A DNA stretch of 64,000 nt from assembly GCA_028280415.1 (NCBI GenBank), contig JANQLV010000005.1, forward strand, positions 124,001 to 188,000, read 5' to 3'. Source of the stretch: Saprospiraceae bacterium (GTDB lineage: Bacteria; Bacteroidota; Bacteroidia; Chitinophagales; Saprospiraceae). Position 1 is the stretch's first letter. Every line of letters begins with the position of its first letter. The notes under the pieces are model-generated. The model was not told the origin of the DNA, did not search any database, and saw nothing but the letters and a program-made list of their open reading frames with translations. Below, piece by piece: positions 37,289 through 47,300 of this stretch. A program made the position numbers and the translations under genes.

Positions 37289-38089
37289 ATGATGTTTAGC
37301 GAAGCTCAATCTAAAAGTCCTGAAGCTCTGGCCAAACTTCTAAGGGAGGCTGCAGAAACCAAACAAACCATTTCTCCCTTAAGAGAAGTTATTGGGGTCG
37401 AAGATATTGATTTGGCCTATCAAATTCAGGCCATCAATTCTAAATACCGCCTGGCACAAGGCGCCAGAATAATCGGTAGCAAGATTGGACTCACTTCAAA
37501 AATAGTACAAAAGCAACTTGGAGTAGATCAACCTGATTACGGACTCCTGTTTGATGATATGGAAGTCTTGAACGGCGGGGAAATTTCTTGTAGTAAATTA
37601 ATGCAACCCAAAGCAGAAGCTGAAATCGCCTTTGTATTGGGAAAAGATTTACCCTCAACTTCTGTTACCGCAGTTGATATTCTTTCTGCTGTGGATTATG
37701 TGCTTGCCTCCATTGAAATCGTGGGTAGTCGAATCGAAAACTGGAATATCAAGATCACAGATACTATAGCGGATAATGCTTCTGCCAGTCATTTTGTTGT
37801 TGCGCATCAACCGGTGAAATTAGAAAATGTCGACCTGATCAATTGTGGAATGCAAATGTATAAAAACAATGAGCTGCTTTCCGAAGGGACGGGTGCCGCT
37901 TGTTTGGGTTCGCCTATTAATGCTTGTATCTGGCTGGCAAAAACGATGGCGGCACATGGTACACCTCTAAAAGCAGGTGATTTGATACTTTCCGGTGCCT
38001 TGGGGCCTATGGTGGATATTCAGCCGGGAGATAAGGTTGTAGCAAACATCGAAGGCCTTGGTAAAGTCTCCGTGGGCTTTAGTGAGTAA
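37289..38089 (+). CDS. 2-keto-4-pentenoate hydratase / 4-oxalocrotonate decarboxylase family
   Basis: The 266-residue protein belongs to the FAH-fold hydratase/decarboxylase family of the lower meta-cleavage pathway. Visible features are GSKIGLTSK, the acidic metal-binding QPKAEAEIAFVLGKDL, VDYVLASIEIVGSRI and the C-terminal GDLILSGALGPMVDIQPGD. It adds water to 2-hydroxypenta-2,4-dienoate or decarboxylates 2-oxohex-3-enedioate; the two cannot be separated here. The next enzymes complete conversion to pyruvate and acetyl-CoA. Confidence 0.88.
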   Translation: MMFSEAQSKSPEALAKLLREAAETKQTISPLREVIGVEDIDLAYQIQAINSKYRLAQGARIIGSKIGLTSKIVQKQLGVDQPDYGLLFDDMEVLNGGEISCSKLMQPKAEAEIAFVLGKDLPSTSVTAVDILSAVDYVLASIEIVGSRIENWNIKITDTIADNASASHFVVAHQPVKLENVDLINCGMQMYKNNELLSEGTGAACLGSPINACIWLAKTMAAHGTPLKAGDLILSGALGPMVDIQPGDKVVANIEGLGKVSVGFSE

Positions 38090-38190
38090 ATTGTGTTTGG
38101 TGTGGAATATTTATGTTATTAGTGTCATATCCGGTTGAGCAAGATGGATACATTAATGCGACGGGGTTCAATCACTTATAATTTTTTTAT

Positions 38191-39117
38191 ATGGAAAAAA
38201 CAAAAGTTGCGATTATCGGTTCCGGAAATATCGGGACAGATTTGATGATAAAAATATTGAGAACTTCTCAAGAGCTTGAGATGTCGGTCATGGTTGGAAT
38301 TGACCCGGATTCAGATGGATTGGCCCGGGCCAGACGTTTGGGGATCGCTACGACGCATGAAGGTATTGAGGGATTGATCCGTATGCCGGAATGGAAGCAA
38401 ATAAAAGTAATTTTTGATGCTACATCGGCGAAAGCCCACCATTTTAACTGGTCCCATATTCAGCAATATGCGGATAAGAAGATAGTCGATCTGACACCTG
38501 CTGCAGTAGGACCTTATCTGATTCCTTCCGTTAATTTTGATGAAAATCTGGATGTAAAAAATGTAAATATGGTTACCTGCGGCGGCCAGGCTACCATACC
38601 TATTGTAGCAGCAGTTTCCAGAGTTGCAAAAGTGCATTATGGGGAAATCGTTGCTTCGATTGCCAGTAAATCTGCCGGCCCGGGGACCAGAGCTAATATC
38701 GATGAGTTTACCGAAACAACTGCCAGGGCTATTGAAAAAGTAGGCGGGGCAGATAAGGGAAAAGCAATTATTATTTTGAATCCTGCCGAACCTCCATTGG
38801 TGATGCGCGATACGGTTTTGGTGCTTAGCGAATCTGCGGACCGGGAAGCTGTTCGAGATAGCATTCATCAAATGGTTGAAACGGTTCAGCAATACGTACC
38901 GGGCTATACACTGCATCAGGAAGTGCAGTTTGAAGAGGTACCTGCAGAAAGCCCCGTTTTCATTGAAGGATTAGGCTATCGCCACGGTCTTAAAACAGTA
39001 GTATTGTTAAAAGTAAAAGGAGCCGGCCATTACTTACCCGAATATGCAGGCAATTTAGACATTATGACCAGTGCCGCCCTAGCTGCGGGAGAAAAGCTGA
39101 TAGAAGTTTCATATTAA
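38191..39117 (+). CDS. Acetaldehyde dehydrogenase (acylating)
   Basis: The 308-residue protein is a DmpF/MhpF-type enzyme making acetyl-CoA from acetaldehyde. The N-terminal [18 protein letters not shown] is the NAD-binding loop and [18 protein letters not shown] carries the catalytic Cys; [18 protein letters not shown] is conserved. Family members form a complex with the 4-hydroxy-2-oxovalerate aldolase, which channels acetaldehyde. Here that aldolase is separated by a small unrelated gene. Confidence 0.95.
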   Translation: MEKTKVAIIGSGNIGTDLMIKILRTSQELEMSVMVGIDPDSDGLARARRLGIATTHEGIEGLIRMPEWKQIKVIFDATSAKAHHFNWSHIQQYADKKIVDLTPAAVGPYLIPSVNFDENLDVKNVNMVTCGGQATIPIVAAVSRVAKVHYGEIVASIASKSAGPGTRANIDEFTETTARAIEKVGGADKGKAIIILNPAEPPLVMRDTVLVLSESADREAVRDSIHQMVETVQQYVPGYTLHQEVQFEEVPAESPVFIEGLGYRHGLKTVVLLKVKGAGHYLPEYAGNLDIMTSAALAAGEKLIEVSY

Positions 39118-39162
39118 AAAGTATCAAGATCAAGTATCAGATTCAAACTCAAAGCTAATTAA

Positions 39163-39522
39163 ATGATCCGTAAAAAATACGATCTTGAAGATCGACTGGT
39201 CAAGTTTGCGGGAGAGGTAATTTTATTTTTAAATAATTTGCCAAATGATAGAGCTGCTAATAACCTTAATAACCAGCTTGTTCGATCTTCCACCAGTGCT
39301 GCTTTAAACTTTGGAGAGTCCCAAGGAGCGGAATCACCCAGAGATAAAATTCATAAAATGGGAATTGTTTTAAAAGAACTTAAAGAAAGCAGAGTAGCAC
39401 TCAAAATATTGACTTATATTGATTATGGAGCTTACGAAAAGAGAAACGATCTTTTGAAGGAGTGTGGTGAATTAATCGCAATTATAGCTACAATTATTAA
39501 GAATAAGAAGCAAGAGATGTAA
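39163..39522 (+). CDS. Four-helix-bundle protein (23S rRNA intervening-sequence type)
   Basis: The 119-residue protein is all-helical with the family signatures NQLVRSSTSAALNFGESQGAESPRDKIHKMGIVLKE (given in part by residues about 45-80) and a C-terminal IAIIATIIKNKK. Members occur inside 23S rRNA intervening sequences and scattered singly in Bacteroidota chromosomes. It sits inside an otherwise conserved enzyme operon and is flanked by AAGTATCA-type repeats in opposite orientation. Function unknown, likely a passenger of a small mobile sequence. Confidence 0.88.
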   Translation: MIRKKYDLEDRLVKFAGEVILFLNNLPNDRAANNLNNQLVRSSTSAALNFGESQGAESPRDKIHKMGIVLKELKESRVALKILTYIDYGAYEKRNDLLKECGELIAIIATIIKNKKQEM

Positions 39523-39587
39523 TAAATAATTTGAACTTGTACTTGATATTTGAGTTTGGATTTTAAGATTGATAAATAACCGAAAAG

Positions 39588-40598
39588 ATGAATCATAATA
39601 TTTATATCCAGGATGTCACCCTGCGCGATGGTATGCATGCGATACGGCATCAGTATTCGAAGGAGCAAATTAGGGAGATTGCATTGGCTTTGGACCGGGC
39701 CAAAGTAGATGCCATTGAGATATCACATGGGGATGGACTGGCCGGGGGAAGTTTTAATTATGGCTTTGGAGCGCATACAGACTGGGAATGGCTGGAGGGA
39801 ATTGCAGGGCAGCTGAACCATGCAAAACTAACGACGCTTCTGCTTCCGGGAATTGGAACAATCGAAGATTTAAAAAAGGCCAGATCACTGGGCGTAGAAT
39901 CCGTTCGCATTGCCACGCACTGTACGGAGGCAGATATCTCTGCTCAGCATATTGATGCGGCTAAGCAACTGGGAATGGATGTAGGTGGCTTTTTGATGAT
40001 GGCACATATGAACAGTCCTGAAGGCCTGGCAGAACAGGCGAAACTGATGGAGTCATACGGGGCGGACTGCGTTTATGTAACGGACTCTGCGGGAGCTTTG
40101 TTGATGGATGGAGTGACAGACCGGATCAAAGCATTTCGGGATGTACTAAAACCGGAAACTGAAATTGGTATCCATTGTCATCATAATTTATCACTTGGAG
40201 TAGCAAACACTATTGTCGCCATGCAGCATGGAGCGAATCGACTCGACGCTTCTCTGGCTGGTATGGGCGCCGGAGCCGGAAATGCACCTTTAGAAGTACT
40301 CATTGCTGTGTTGAATAAAATGGGAGTTTCCCATCATTCGGATTTATACCAGCTCATGGATGCAGCGGATGATTTAATCAGACCATTACAGGCGCGTCCG
40401 GTGAGGGTAGATCGGGAAACCTTATCTTTGGGATATGCAGGAGTATATTCCTCCTTCCTTCTCCATTCCGAAAAAGCTGCTACCCGATATGGACTGGATA
40501 CAAGAGCAATCCTTGAAGAACTGGGTAAAAGAAAAATGGTAGGTGGTCAGGAGGATATGATTATTGATGTGGCTTTGGATATGAAGAACAGGAAATAA
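39588..40598 (+). CDS. 4-hydroxy-2-oxovalerate aldolase
   Basis: The 336-residue HMGL-like TIM barrel (DmpG/MhpE type) splits 4-hydroxy-2-oxovalerate to pyruvate and acetaldehyde. [16 protein letters not shown] holds the metal and catalytic residues, and [14 protein letters not shown] holds the two metal-binding His; [12 protein letters not shown] and a C-terminal communication domain are present. It would partner the acylating dehydrogenase at 38191. Ring-cleavage genes are not in the window. Confidence 0.95.
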   Translation: MNHNIYIQDVTLRDGMHAIRHQYSKEQIREIALALDRAKVDAIEISHGDGLAGGSFNYGFGAHTDWEWLEGIAGQLNHAKLTTLLLPGIGTIEDLKKARSLGVESVRIATHCTEADISAQHIDAAKQLGMDVGGFLMMAHMNSPEGLAEQAKLMESYGADCVYVTDSAGALLMDGVTDRIKAFRDVLKPETEIGIHCHHNLSLGVANTIVAMQHGANRLDASLAGMGAGAGNAPLEVLIAVLNKMGVSHHSDLYQLMDAADDLIRPLQARPVRVDRETLSLGYAGVYSSFLLHSEKAATRYGLDTRAILEELGKRKMVGGQEDMIIDVALDMKNRK

Positions 40599-40679
40599 CC
40601 CAAAAGTATGGATGACCATTGGTATTCAGAAATGCATGCTTTTTCAAACTTCTTTTTTAATAAAAAATATTATTCGATT

Positions 40680-40716
40680 GAATCAGGCTCTTTTTAATAT
40701 GAAAAGAGCCTGATTC
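40680..40716. terminator. Convergent terminator hairpin
   Basis: GAATCAGGCTCTTTT / AAAAGAGCCTGATTC is a perfect 15-bp stem with a 7-base loop between the convergent aldolase and hydroxylase genes. A/T tracts inside the stem can serve both directions. Confidence 0.75.
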
Positions 40717-40789
40717 GGTTATGCATTAAAACCAGATAATTCTATCCGTTCATCAAAAAGGCAATCAGTGAAATTAATACGATGGAGCT

Positions 40790-41398
40790 CTATCCCTCTT
40801 GCGCTGCGATGATCATTGATTTTACCCAATCATTGGGTATTACATCGATACTCATATTTATTCTTTCCTTTTCACTATTATTGACAACCCGATGCGGATC
40901 GGTCAATCGAAGATACCAGCATTCACCGGTTTTCATCGGTACAATTTCATCGTTTAGATAAAATGAAACACCTTCTTCATTAGCGATTGGAACCGTTAAC
41001 CTTACCATTGATTTGTGGATGTGAATCCCCAAAGTAGGATCGGTATGCTCTTTAACAACGGAATGAGGTGCCAAACGCAAAAGACGCACCAGGTTAACCG
41101 TGGTATGTTTTTTGAAAGTGTCGATAACGCTCATCAAATAAGGAGATTGTTTTAGTTCCTTGGAGTCGAGCCAATCTGTCCAGGAACCATCGGCATAATC
41201 ATCAGCTGGTGGTGGAATGGGTAAAGAGGGATCGACCATGTGCGCCGGGGCTCTTAACTGTATGACATTATAATAAACAAAATCGCTTAAATCCATTGCC
41301 TGAATTTCTGCGTACATTTTTTCTGTATCAAAATTAAAAGGCAGTTTGATACGGTCCTTGACCGTTTCTAATTGTTGATCAGTTAACTGGAGTGTCAT
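40790..41398 (-). CDS. Aspartyl/asparaginyl beta-hydroxylase family protein
   Basis: The 202-residue protein is a non-haem Fe(II)/2-oxoglutarate dioxygenase of the Asp/Asn hydroxylase type. The likely iron ligands are in VVKEHTDPTLGIHIH (HxD) and DPHRVVNNS (distal His), followed by the Arg-containing ERINMSIDV. Bacterial members act on peptides or free amino acids; the substrate is unknown. It is divergent from the effector-like gene at 41554. Confidence 0.85.
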   Translation of the reverse strand: MTLQLTDQQLETVKDRIKLPFNFDTEKMYAEIQAMDLSDFVYYNVIQLRAPAHMVDPSLPIPPPADDYADGSWTDWLDSKELKQSPYLMSVIDTFKKHTTVNLVRLLRLAPHSVVKEHTDPTLGIHIHKSMVRLTVPIANEEGVSFYLNDEIVPMKTGECWYLRLTDPHRVVNNSEKERINMSIDVIPNDWVKSMIIAAQEG

Positions 41399-41553
41399 TT
41401 TTGAGGTTATTGGTTAAAATAATTATAAAATTTTGCAGTTGAGAAGTAAAGATTTTAAAAAACCTCATATCCAACTTTATTTATATGCAAAATAATGAAA
41501 ATATTTGAAAATAGTATTTATCTTATTGTTTGAAAAAGTAAAACCGTTTTTAG

Positions 41554-42270
41554 ATGAGCATTTATGCCAATAAAGAATCTGAAGATCATCAATTAGGAAG
41601 AACTGAAATTCCTGAAAAGAAGGCCAAGACAGCTGGCTTTACTAGCCCCAATTCAGTAAATCAATTAAAGTTGCAAGCCCTAGCCAACAATAGTGCAAAT
41701 GTGCATCAATTGCGACATATTCAGGCGAAGGCAAATAATTTTGTTGCAAAAAAGGAGATTAACCCACCTGTACAAAGAAAAATCAAAGTAAATCCGGTTT
41801 CACCAAAGTTGGATAATAATGCTCCGGTCGTGCAACGAGGCATTTTTACTACTTACGAAAAAAAGGGTGCAAACACTGATGATCTTGCTATTGCATTTTT
41901 AATTGCAAAAGACCTGGAGGGACTTGTTGAGCAAGCCGCCAGTGTGGTAGATTCTGATGCGGGAACGACTAATTCTTCTTTGGCCCTTTACAGGGATAGC
42001 GGGACCAGGGCTAAAGCTGCCAAACGAGGTACCGCAATTCATGCAGAAACTTATGAGATAATTGGATCTCAATTAAAGGGCTATGGTAAAGTAGAGACCA
42101 AACATGGCAAAGGACGAGCAGATATTATTTTAACCCTACCTTCTGGTAGTATAATTGTTTATGATATTACCTCTGCTGCACAAGCTGAAAAAGCGCATAC
42201 TGCTGACCGCGGTTATGAAAAAGTACCTAATGTAATTGCTGTGATTGAGATTTCCTACGATGATTTTTAG
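41554..42270 (+). CDS. Putative injected/polymorphic effector with nuclease-like C-terminus
   Basis: The 238-residue protein has no signal peptide. Residues about 35-100 contain SVNQLKLQALANNSANVHQL, PPVQRK and APVVQRG, a linker style common in Bacteroidota proteins linked to eCIS_core (DUF4157) effectors and polymorphic toxins. Residues about 135-238 form a compact domain with HAETYEII, KGRADIIL and IIVYDITSAAQAEK, in the order E...D...DxT that resembles restriction-endonuclease-like nucleases. Both assignments are by pattern. No immunity gene or injection apparatus is recognised nearby; the membrane protein at 42292 is convergent. Confidence 0.5.
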   Translation: MSIYANKESEDHQLGRTEIPEKKAKTAGFTSPNSVNQLKLQALANNSANVHQLRHIQAKANNFVAKKEINPPVQRKIKVNPVSPKLDNNAPVVQRGIFTTYEKKGANTDDLAIAFLIAKDLEGLVEQAASVVDSDAGTTNSSLALYRDSGTRAKAAKRGTAIHAETYEIIGSQLKGYGKVETKHGKGRADIILTLPSGSIIVYDITSAAQAEKAHTADRGYEKVPNVIAVIEISYDDF

Positions 42271-42291
42271 TATTTGATTTATATTTTAAAA

Positions 42292-42696
42292 TCAATTTCT
42301 TGTCGTTACAATATCAGTGAAAAAATAATAAGCGAGCAATAGTGCGACTAAAAACATTATAATTCCTACCCATTTGAATTTCTTTTCATTTTCGTCTACA
42401 TTTTCAATACTTCGAATTCCTATTGAAGGTACTAAAAGATAAATCGTGCCTTTGAGTAATTGTAAAATACCGTAGATAGTTACCAATATCATGGGCCAGC
42501 TTCGAACCTGATGGAAAGAAACGATAAAAGAACCAAGTCCCAGTGCGAGCATGGCATTGAAGGTATTACCGACTATTCCTTTACTGGCCAAAAACTGGAA
42601 AAATCTAATCCATAATTTGGCCTGAAAAAAATGAGAGAGGCCAATAATCGCCAGATTAATAGTGACAAATAACTGAATGGATTGAATCGTACTCAT
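42292..42696 (-). CDS. Four-helix integral membrane protein, unknown
   Basis: The 134-residue protein has four hydrophobic helices (about 5-27, 40-62, 68-90, 108-128) and short loops; I recognise no family. It lies 25 bases downstream of a 68-codon ORF with a GG motif on the same strand, so the two are probably co-transcribed. A small polytopic protein after a peptide gene is a common layout for bacteriocin immunity, but that role is speculative. Confidence 0.6.
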   Translation of the reverse strand: MSTIQSIQLFVTINLAIIGLSHFFQAKLWIRFFQFLASKGIVGNTFNAMLALGLGSFIVSFHQVRSWPMILVTIYGILQLLKGTIYLLVPSIGIRSIENVDENEKKFKWVGIIMFLVALLLAYYFFTDIVTTRN

Positions 42697-42721
42697 AGGC
42701 TATTTTTAAAGGTAGTACAAA

Positions 42722-42928
42722 TTAGCAATAAAATTCTGTCTTTCTCTGGTCGAATCCATAGGATGCTAAAGTCGAGTTTGGAGAAGAAGTTGGAGCATCA
42801 AAAGATTCGCTCCATCCCCCTTCTGTATTCAATAGTGATAAAGCCCTTTGAGCAGTAAAGCCTAAAAGAGAATTCTGATTCAAAGCTGGACAGGTATTCG
42901 AAAAGTTATCCTTTGAATACTTTTTCAT
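42722..42928 (-). CDS. 68-residue peptide with GG motif, possible precursor
   Basis: The ORF starts at ATG and ends 25 bases before the membrane protein gene. Its N-terminus (MKKYSKDNFSNTC) and helical segment (LLGFTAQRALSLLNTEGG) look like an unusually long GG leader, followed by WSESFDAPTSSPNSTLASYG and a Cys-terminated tail. No modification enzyme is adjacent. It could also be a chance ORF. Support is its operon position, Ser/Thr/Pro-rich C-terminal part and the length of the open frame. Confidence 0.4.
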   Translation of the reverse strand: MKKYSKDNFSNTCPALNQNSLLGFTAQRALSLLNTEGGWSESFDAPTSSPNSTLASYGFDQRKTEFYC

Positions 42929-43115
42929 AAACTATATTAGTGAGAGTTTTCTTCAATCCGGGATTTTCGTTGTATAGGTAAATATTCTTTTATATTTTCC
43001 CATTTGGAATTGAATGTGCATATATGTTGAGCTCAACACAAGCAAATTTTTGAATTTTAGGGTCAATATAATCTAAAATTGAAAATCTGTACAAACTATC
43101 TAATAGTTATTGATA

Positions 43116-44909
43116 ATGAAGGGATTAAATATAATTCTAATAATCTTCCTATTTTCTACTTTGGGGAATTCTCAATCCAGAGTAGATAAGAATATTGAAA
43201 AATACAACGAAGTTGAATTAGATTCAATTGCAAAGGTGTTAAGCAATAGAGATGAGATAGATATATTGGAAATTCAAGCTTTGTTGGAGCAAAGTATATC
43301 TCTTGGTTTTAATGTAGGAGTAGCCAAGTATAATGCTTTGCTGGGCGATCATTTTTCTACAATCAATGCTGTCAGTGATGCAGAAAAATACTATTTGGAT
43401 GGATTAGAGGCTATTAGAAATTGTAAGAATGAAACTAAATTGGAAATTTTAGCTATTGGAAATTTGTCGTCTCTTTACAGTGGAGCCATGGATTTGGATA
43501 AAGCGTATGAATTTACTATTCAGCTACTCAAAAAAGCGGAGGAATATGGCGATAGTAGTCTGATCAGCTATGCTTATTATAACTATGGTTATATGTATAA
43601 TGCAGTATTGGATTTTGAGAGTGAACTGAAATACTATCTACTAGCTTTAAACTATTTAACCAACCAAAATGAATATAGTGTTAGACGTCCTGTTTTACAT
43701 AGTGAAATTGCCTCTATCTACCATTCTTTAAATGTATTGGATAGTGCAGAGTATCATTTCTTTGTTGCAGATAGCTTGTTTAAAGAGGATCTAAAAGAAG
43801 GGATTGAATACAATTACGAATATGCTAGTTTAGACCTTTATATTGGTCAATTCTTATTAGCCGATAATATGCTTGATAGTGCATTAATTCGATGTCAAAG
43901 TGCATATGATTATTTTAAAAGTATAAATAGTAAATACAATGAAATCAACTGTGCATTGTGCTTGTTGGAGAGCTATGAAGCACGATCTGATACACAGAAG
44001 ATTAATCAATATTATCATGAAATAAAATCGCTTGCCCTGTTAATAGACGATCCCTATATTAACTATTTGATCGCAGATTATAAATTTAGAGAGATAGAAA
44101 AAGATATAGCCCCCATTCATCTACCGATCATAAAAGATTACCTAAAACATAAAGACAGTCTCAATGTCACAGAAACCCAGACTAAGGTTTTAAAAAAAGA
44201 GAACCAATTAAAGTTAACTATCAAACAGCAAGAGCTGCTCTTAAGTAAGAAGCAACTGCAAACTGAAAAACGAATTAAATATCTATATCTCTTCCTCTTT
44301 ATTATATCTCTAGGAGGCTTATTGCTGATATGGAGGTATCTAAACATAGAAAATAAACTTCATAAAAAAACTAAAGAGCAGCACCAGAATCAAAAACTTA
44401 TTCAAAAAAGTGAGTTAAAAAATAAGGAGGCAAAATTAGCCTTAGCCAAAAAAGAGAAGGAATTATTGGCACAAAAACTCAGTAATTCTGAAAGAACGCT
44501 CATCTTAAAATCAATGATGAGAAAGGATTTTACCAATCTACTGAAAGACTTAAATTCAAAATTGGAGTCAATAGGCTTAAATGAAAGTTCAACTTCAAAT
44601 AAGGCATTAAACTCTGCTTTTAATATGATCAAAAGCTTTGAGAGATTAGGACAAACGGACGAAGAGTTTATGACTCATTTTGATAATATCCACCCTCAGT
44701 TTTATACAAGGCTCAAAAAAAAGCACCCGAACCTTAGCTTAAATGACCAAAAATTATCTGCTTATATAAAGATGAATATGAGTACCAAAGAAGTATCCAA
44801 ACTGTTGAATATTACCCCTTCTAGCGTTAATACCTCAAGATACAGATTGAGAATAAAGCTTGACCTATCAAAAGATGATGATCTGAACAGTTACATTCAT
44901 AGTATTTAA
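43116..44909 (+). CDS. TPR sensor-regulator with LuxR-like HTH
   Basis: Starting at the ATG at 43116 (two codons after a TTG) gives 597 residues. A signal peptide (GLNIILIIFLFSTLGNSQS) leads to periplasmic TPRs (about 50-340), a membrane helix (IKYLYLFLFIISLGGLLLIW, about 395-415), a cytoplasmic coiled coil and a C-terminal HTH (LSLNDQKLSAYIKMNMSTKEVSKLLNITPSSVNTSRYRLRIKL in outline, residues about 545-590). This one-component membrane-bound regulator type is typical of Bacteroidota. The T9SS metalloprotease 175 bases downstream may be a target. Confidence 0.88.
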   Translation: MKGLNIILIIFLFSTLGNSQSRVDKNIEKYNEVELDSIAKVLSNRDEIDILEIQALLEQSISLGFNVGVAKYNALLGDHFSTINAVSDAEKYYLDGLEAIRNCKNETKLEILAIGNLSSLYSGAMDLDKAYEFTIQLLKKAEEYGDSSLISYAYYNYGYMYNAVLDFESELKYYLLALNYLTNQNEYSVRRPVLHSEIASIYHSLNVLDSAEYHFFVADSLFKEDLKEGIEYNYEYASLDLYIGQFLLADNMLDSALIRCQSAYDYFKSINSKYNEINCALCLLESYEARSDTQKINQYYHEIKSLALLIDDPYINYLIADYKFREIEKDIAPIHLPIIKDYLKHKDSLNVTETQTKVLKKENQLKLTIKQQELLLSKKQLQTEKRIKYLYLFLFIISLGGLLLIWRYLNIENKLHKKTKEQHQNQKLIQKSELKNKEAKLALAKKEKELLAQKLSNSERTLILKSMMRKDFTNLLKDLNSKLESIGLNESSTSNKALNSAFNMIKSFERLGQTDEEFMTHFDNIHPQFYTRLKKKHPNLSLNDQKLSAYIKMNMSTKEVSKLLNITPSSVNTSRYRLRIKLDLSKDDDLNSYIHSI

Positions 44910-45083
44910 CCCACTTAGCTTTAACTGAAAGTACTACTTCAAGGTTAGGAAGGGATTCTAAGCTATAATTCCTCTTGTCTATCGTTTGTCTATTGCTTCA
45001 TTTTGGGATTACTTGAGCAGGATAATAGATTTACCATTCTTTTTGTAAAAGGATTTACTATTTATTATCAAAACACTAAAATT

Positions 45084-47264
45084 ATGCAATTTAATTTTGT
45101 CATCCCTTATTTTGCTTTCTTGCTATTCATCCTCCAAATTGTTTTTGTTCCCTCTGCAGTAGGGCAACAAAGTGAAAAATGCGCTTTTGACCAACACCTT
45201 AAGCAATGGCAAAAATCCGAGGTGTTTATACGTAATCGCCACGTAATGGAGCGATATATTCAAACCTTTTCACAATCTGCTGAATCAAGGAGTACTGGAA
45301 CTGTAAAAATTCCATGTGTTGTACATGTCATCCATACCGGGCAGGCAATTGGCACTATTGATAATGATCAAATGGGAAACGATGATGGAGCTAACCCGAA
45401 TAATGCTCAAATCAATTCCGCTATATCTGATATGACGAATGCTTTCAAACATACCGGTCCTTATGCCTCAAAAACTGCATATACCGCTTCTTTAGATATT
45501 GAGTTTGTTTTAGCTATCGTTGCTCCCGACGGAACATCAACCGATGGAATTATAAGATATGATGTTAGCGGAGAAGCTTGGGGAACAGATTTTGCCAATA
45601 ATGGAATGGATGCCGGGCTTAGCCCAGGAGTTCCTCAGGCTACCATAACCACTTCCAGGTATTGGCCTCCAATGGATTATATGAACATATGGTTGGTTCA
45701 TGAAATCGAAAATAATACAACGACTCTTGGATTCGCTTCATTTCCAAATTCAACAGCAGGAGCTACTGATGGATTGACGATGCTTGCAACAGCGTTTGGA
45801 TATGACCCAAATTGCGGAACCGGAAGTGCTATTCCTGGTTCTATATTGGATTGCAATACGAATCTAAATGGAACAGCAAATCACGAAACAGGTCACTACC
45901 TCAATTTATATCATACCTTTACTGGCGATATGGGGGGGGCTTCCTGTCCTGCAAATATGACTTGCGGAACAGACAGTGATTGTTGCGATGACATTGACCC
46001 TCATCAAAGAACCAGTGGTTGTACTAATCCAAATCCACCTGACCCAGTGACTAATACCTGTGTTACACCAACAGGATCGACTACTTATATCCATAACTTC
46101 ATGGATTATGCTGATGATGCGTGTTTTCATGGTTTTTCAGAAAATCAAAAAACAAGAATGGAGGCAGCGCTCTCAGATCCTAGAATAGCACTTTGTAATG
46201 CTATAAGTGATGATCCCCCCGCTGCAAATTATCCGGTAACGGTAGCAGCACCAAACGTAACTAATCCAGATCAAACTATGGGAATTTATGATATTACATT
46301 AGATGGAACAACATTCAATTCTTGGAGTTCCAATTATGACGGTGGTTATGTTAATAGAATAGCCTCTGCAACAAGAATCACGTTAAATTTTAATACTATG
46401 TATACTATGACAGTTCAAGTTGGGGTTGGGAATACATTAAATGATGAATTGATTAGTGTTTTTATTGACTATGATAATGATGGCTCATTTATCCAAGCCG
46501 GGGATTTGATATTCCAGGCTACTAGTGGCAAGAAAAATGGTGAAGTATTTTCGTTTAATTTTACAACTCCTTCTTCCGGTACTCCGCCTCCAAATCAAGG
46601 ATTAAGGTTAAGAGTTATTTCTGACTTTGATAGTGGTTCTCCCTTGGGAGCTACGCATGTATCGAATAATGGTGGGCAAATAGAAGATTATACAATAGTA
46701 TTAACCAATCCATTACCCGTAGAATTAACTGAGTTTAGGGCTATTCCCAAGCAAGATGCTATTTCTTTAAAATGGGAAACTGTCAGTGAAATAAATAATA
46801 AAGGATTTGAGCTTGAACGTTCCACAAACAATAATACTTTTCAGACTATAGGATGGATTGAGAGTAAAGATACTTCATCATCACAAAATAGTTATCAGTT
46901 TTTAAATGATGAAGTTGAAAAAGGAATTACGTATTATTATAGGTTAAAGCAAATTGACCTTGATAACACATTCAACTATTCTAACATTGTCTCTGCTTTA
47001 ATCCCTAATAAAACTCCACGTTTGGATATATTTCCTAACCCTACCACTAATCTTTTAAATGTTCATTTGAAAGGAAGTTTCTCAAGTGATATTGAAATTT
47101 ATCTCATGTCTACCAATGGGCAACTGATAGATAAAAGGATAATAGAGGCTAACTCTGAAGAAATAATAGAATTTAATATGGGTAACTTATCTAATGGAAT
47201 TTATTTTATACGAACCAGTAATAATCAATTGTCTGAATATCAAAAGGTGGTATTAATCAAATAA
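45084..47264 (+). CDS. Secreted M43-type zinc metalloprotease with GEVED and T9SS domains
   Basis: The ATG at 45084 gives a clean signal peptide (FVIPYFAFLLFILQIVFVPS) that the upstream start at 45003 would bury. The 726-residue protein has a propeptide, a pappalysin-like catalytic domain with HETGHYLNLYH (H267, H271, H277, catalytic E268) and the Cys-rich downstream region, a GEVED domain (about 390-545, ending GGQIEDYTIVL), a linker domain and a T9SS type A sorting domain (DIFPNPTTNLLNVHL). It should be secreted and degrade extracellular protein. A strong terminator follows. Confidence 0.92.
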   Translation: MQFNFVIPYFAFLLFILQIVFVPSAVGQQSEKCAFDQHLKQWQKSEVFIRNRHVMERYIQTFSQSAESRSTGTVKIPCVVHVIHTGQAIGTIDNDQMGNDDGANPNNAQINSAISDMTNAFKHTGPYASKTAYTASLDIEFVLAIVAPDGTSTDGIIRYDVSGEAWGTDFANNGMDAGLSPGVPQATITTSRYWPPMDYMNIWLVHEIENNTTTLGFASFPNSTAGATDGLTMLATAFGYDPNCGTGSAIPGSILDCNTNLNGTANHETGHYLNLYHTFTGDMGGASCPANMTCGTDSDCCDDIDPHQRTSGCTNPNPPDPVTNTCVTPTGSTTYIHNFMDYADDACFHGFSENQKTRMEAALSDPRIALCNAISDDPPAANYPVTVAAPNVTNPDQTMGIYDITLDGTTFNSWSSNYDGGYVNRIASATRITLNFNTMYTMTVQVGVGNTLNDELISVFIDYDNDGSFIQAGDLIFQATSGKKNGEVFSFNFTTPSSGTPPPNQGLRLRVISDFDSGSPLGATHVSNNGGQIEDYTIVLTNPLPVELTEFRAIPKQDAISLKWETVSEINNKGFELERSTNNNTFQTIGWIESKDTSSSQNSYQFLNDEVEKGITYYYRLKQIDLDNTFNYSNIVSALIPNKTPRLDIFPNPTTNLLNVHLKGSFSSDIEIYLMSTNGQLIDKRIIEANSEEIIEFNMGNLSNGIYFIRTSNNQLSEYQKVVLIK

Positions 47265-47300
47265 GATTATTAATCATACAAGTGTTCGATCACATTATAT

